From Roseibacterium elongatum DSM 19469 (GTDB lineage: Bacteria > Pseudomonadota > Alphaproteobacteria > Rhodobacterales > Rhodobacteraceae), in NCBI RefSeq assembly GCF_000590925.1, contig NZ_CP004372.1, positions 3,453,001-3,517,000 on the forward strand: a stretch of 64,000 bases of DNA, read 5' to 3'. The notes beneath the pieces are model-generated. The model did not search any database. It was not told where the DNA came from and was given only the letters and a program-made list of their open reading frames with translations. Below are positions 62,043 to 64,000 of this stretch, one piece after another. Positions within the stretch are counted from its first letter, which is position 1. Each line of letters starts with the position of its first letter. The position numbers were made by a program, and so were the translations under genes.

Positions 62043-63932
62043 CTACGCGCCGTAGCCCAAGGGCTTCACGGCCTCGGCGATTTCATCGAGGATTGCGGGA
62101 TCGTCGATCGTGGCGGGCATCTTGAATTCTTGCCCATCGGCGATCTTGACCATCGTGCCGCGCAGGATCTTGCCCGAGCGGGTCTTGGGCAGACGGTCGA
62201 CCACCACGGCCAGCTTGAAGGCCGCGACCGGGCCAATCTGATCCCGCACCATCTTGACGCAGTCCTTGACCACCTGCTCGGGCGCGGTCTCGGCCCCCTT
62301 GTTCAGGCACAGGAAGCCCATGGGCAACTGCCCCTTGAGGGCATCGGCGACCCCGATGACGGCGCATTCGGCCACATCTGCATGGGCGGCCAGAACCTCC
62401 TCCATGGCGCCGGTCGACAGACGGTGACCGGCCACGTTAATGACGTCATCGGTCCGCGCCATGATGTAGAGGTACCCGTCCTCGTCGATCATGCCGGCAT
62501 CGCCCGTCTCGTAATAGCCGGGGAAATGGGTGAGGTAGGACGCGTGAAACCGGTCCTCGGCCTGCCACAGGGTTGGCAGTGTTCCGGGGGGCAGCGGCAG
62601 CTTGACCGCGATGGCACCCAACTCGCCCGTCTTCATCGGGTGGCCGCCCTCGTCCAGGATCTGCACGTCATAGCCCGGCATCGCCACCGAGGGAGAGCCG
62701 ATCTTGACCGGCAGCGCCTCGACCCCGAGCGGATTGCCGGCGATGGCCCAGCCCGTTTCCGTCTGCCACCAATGGTCGATCACCGGCACGCCCAGCTTGT
62801 CCTGCGCCCATTCGATCGTGTCGGGGTCGGCGCGCTCGCCGGCCAGAAACAGCGATTTGAGGCTGGACAGATCATAGTCCCCCACGAGGCTGCCGGTGGG
62901 ATCGTCGCGCTTGATCGCGCGAAACGCCGTGGGGGCCGTGAACAGGCATTTCACCTTGTGGTCGCGGATCACGCGCCAGAAGGTGCCGGCATCCGGGGTG
63001 CCCACCGGCTTGCCCTCGAACACCACCGTCGTGCATCCATAGGTCAGCGGCCCGTAGCAGATATAGCTGTGCCCGACGACCCAGCCGACATCCGAAGCGG
63101 CCCAGAACACCTCGCCCGGGTTCATGTCGTAGAGGTTCTTCATCGTCCAGTTGAGCGCAACCGAATGGCCGCCTGTGTGGCGTACCACGCCCTTGGGCTG
63201 GCCAGTCGTTCCCGACGTGTAAAGAATGTACAGGGGGTGGTTGCCCTCGACCGGGACGCAATCGGCCGGCTCGACCCCGTACTGAAACCCGTGCCAGTTG
63301 ACGTCACGGCCCTCTTCGAGATGGGCCACCTCCTGCTCGCGCTGGTAGATGACGCAGAAATCGGGCTGGTGGGTCGCCTGGTCCAGCGCGCCGTCGAGCA
63401 GCGGCTTGTAGTGAACGACGCGCCCCGGCTCGATCCCGCAAGACGCGGCGATGATGCATTTCGGGGTGCAATCGTCGATCCGCACCGCCAACTCGTGCGA
63501 TGCAAACCCGCCGAAAACGACCGAGTGGACGGCGCCGAGCCGGGCGCAGGCCAGCATCGCCTCGAGCGCCTCGGGGATCATCGGCATGTAGATGATGACG
63601 CGGTCGCCTTTCCCGACGCCCTTGGCGCGCAGCGCGCCGGCCAGGGTCGCGACACGGTTGCGCAGCTCGACAAAGGTGATCTCGCGCTTGGTATGGGTGA
63701 CGGGGCTGTCGTAGATGATGGCGGTGCGGTCGCCATGGCCGGCCTCGACATGGCGGTCAACGGCATTCCAGCAGGCGTTCAGCTTGCCGTCTGCATACCA
63801 CTCGTAGAGCGGCGCGTTCTCGTCGAAGAGGGCCTTGGAGGGCTGCACATCCCAATCGATTCCCTTGGCTGCCTCCATCCAGAAGGCGTCGGGGTCGCGC
63901 TTGGCGGATTCGTAAAGGTCGCCATAGGTCAT
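62043..63932 (-). CDS. prpE: propionyl-CoA synthetase
   Basis: 629 residues from ATG 63932, preceded by GGAGGAG. It is an acetyl-CoA-synthetase-like ANL enzyme. Motifs are LYILYTSGTTGQPKGVVRHT (P-loop), HWWQTETGWAIAGNPLG (A5), YYETGDAGMIDEDGYLYIMA (A7), VINVAGHRLSTGAMEE (A8) and LPKTRSGKILRGTMVKIADG (catalytic/acetylatable Lys). The GYYETGDAG and AGHRLSTG phrases and the MTYGDLYESAKRDPDAFW start are typical of PrpE rather than Acs. It activates propionate for the methylcitrate or methylmalonyl-CoA route. A short AT-rich promoter region follows at 63940-64000. Confidence 0.92.
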   Translation of the reverse strand: MTYGDLYESAKRDPDAFWMEAAKGIDWDVQPSKALFDENAPLYEWYADGKLNACWNAVDRHVEAGHGDRTAIIYDSPVTHTKREITFVELRNRVATLAGALRAKGVGKGDRVIIYMPMIPEALEAMLACARLGAVHSVVFGGFASHELAVRIDDCTPKCIIAASCGIEPGRVVHYKPLLDGALDQATHQPDFCVIYQREQEVAHLEEGRDVNWHGFQYGVEPADCVPVEGNHPLYILYTSGTTGQPKGVVRHTGGHSVALNWTMKNLYDMNPGEVFWAASDVGWVVGHSYICYGPLTYGCTTVVFEGKPVGTPDAGTFWRVIRDHKVKCLFTAPTAFRAIKRDDPTGSLVGDYDLSSLKSLFLAGERADPDTIEWAQDKLGVPVIDHWWQTETGWAIAGNPLGVEALPVKIGSPSVAMPGYDVQILDEGGHPMKTGELGAIAVKLPLPPGTLPTLWQAEDRFHASYLTHFPGYYETGDAGMIDEDGYLYIMARTDDVINVAGHRLSTGAMEEVLAAHADVAECAVIGVADALKGQLPMGFLCLNKGAETAPEQVVKDCVKMVRDQIGPVAAFKLAVVVDRLPKTRSGKILRGTMVKIADGQEFKMPATIDDPAILDEIAEAVKPLGYGA

Positions 63933-64000
63933 GATGCTGTCACTCCTCCTCCGGGATGGTAATTTCCTATCGTTTAATTGGCGGTTTGCGCAATGACGAG

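Overview
The window is about 64 kb of GC-rich (roughly 65%) bacterial chromosome. It looks like a marine alphaproteobacterium of the Rhodobacteraceae (Roseobacter group). Pointers are the TRAP transporter, PobA/PcaCHG protocatechuate genes, a DUF1127 micro-protein, MerR-type regulators of beta-oxidation genes, a GT61 glycosyltransferase, paired hotdog thioesterases and very tight ATGA-coupled operons. No insertion sequence, prophage, CRISPR array or rRNA is visible. One tRNA (Gly-TCC) is present.

Layout. 1-1022: tail of a GcvT-family gene and a membrane protein. 1184-13199: a catabolic-looking cluster organised around a divergent intergenic region (8675-8940). A UgpC-type ABC ATPase, a LacI regulator, two double-domain SnoaL-like proteins, a bicupin, a MetE-like protein and an alpha/beta hydrolase read leftward. 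A substrate-binding protein, two permeases and a third double-domain SnoaL-like protein read rightward. A pair of near-identical 16-bp palindromes in the divergent region are probable LacI operators. 13196-19587: CapA-like lipoprotein, YcaQ-like glycosylase, acyl-CoA synthetase, ABC exporter. 19882-21312: RTX protein with 24 GEEP repeats. 21333-26767: GntR-controlled TRAP transporter plus a ThDP enzyme. 27297-33431: pobA-pcaC-pcaH-pcaG facing a 1070-residue fusion of a corrinoid reductive dehalogenase with an FMN/NAD/2Fe-2S reductase. This is the most striking system in the window. It reads as an oxygen-tolerant, NAD(P)H-driven dehalogenation step feeding 4-hydroxybenzoate into the protocatechuate branch. 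33576-42306: tRNA-Gly, methyltransferases, SRAP protein, DUF1127, 5'-nucleotidase, DUF952, pyrD, ArsC-like, MATE, two thioesterases. 42476-52258: two paralogous MerR regulators and a beta-oxidation operon (acyl-CoA dehydrogenase, GST, thiolase, two NTF2-like proteins, FadJ-like). 52313-53440: a low-GC pocket with a Hint-domain-like gene. 53441-57129: acyl-CoA synthetase, a degenerate M48-like membrane protein, a secreted protein. 57199-61897: nucleoside salvage operon cdd-deoA-deoB-(52-aa membrane protein)-add-upp in which every junction is a 4-nt overlap. 62043-63932: prpE.

Six otherwise well-preserved genes (LacI, UgpC ATPase, binding protein, ThDP enzyme, MATE, one NTF2-like) each carry a single-base frameshift, four of them in G/C homopolymers. 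Sequencing error in the assembly is the simplest explanation, so they are marked as frameshifted rather than as proven pseudogenes. No searches were run. Family calls rest on recognised motifs, length and context.
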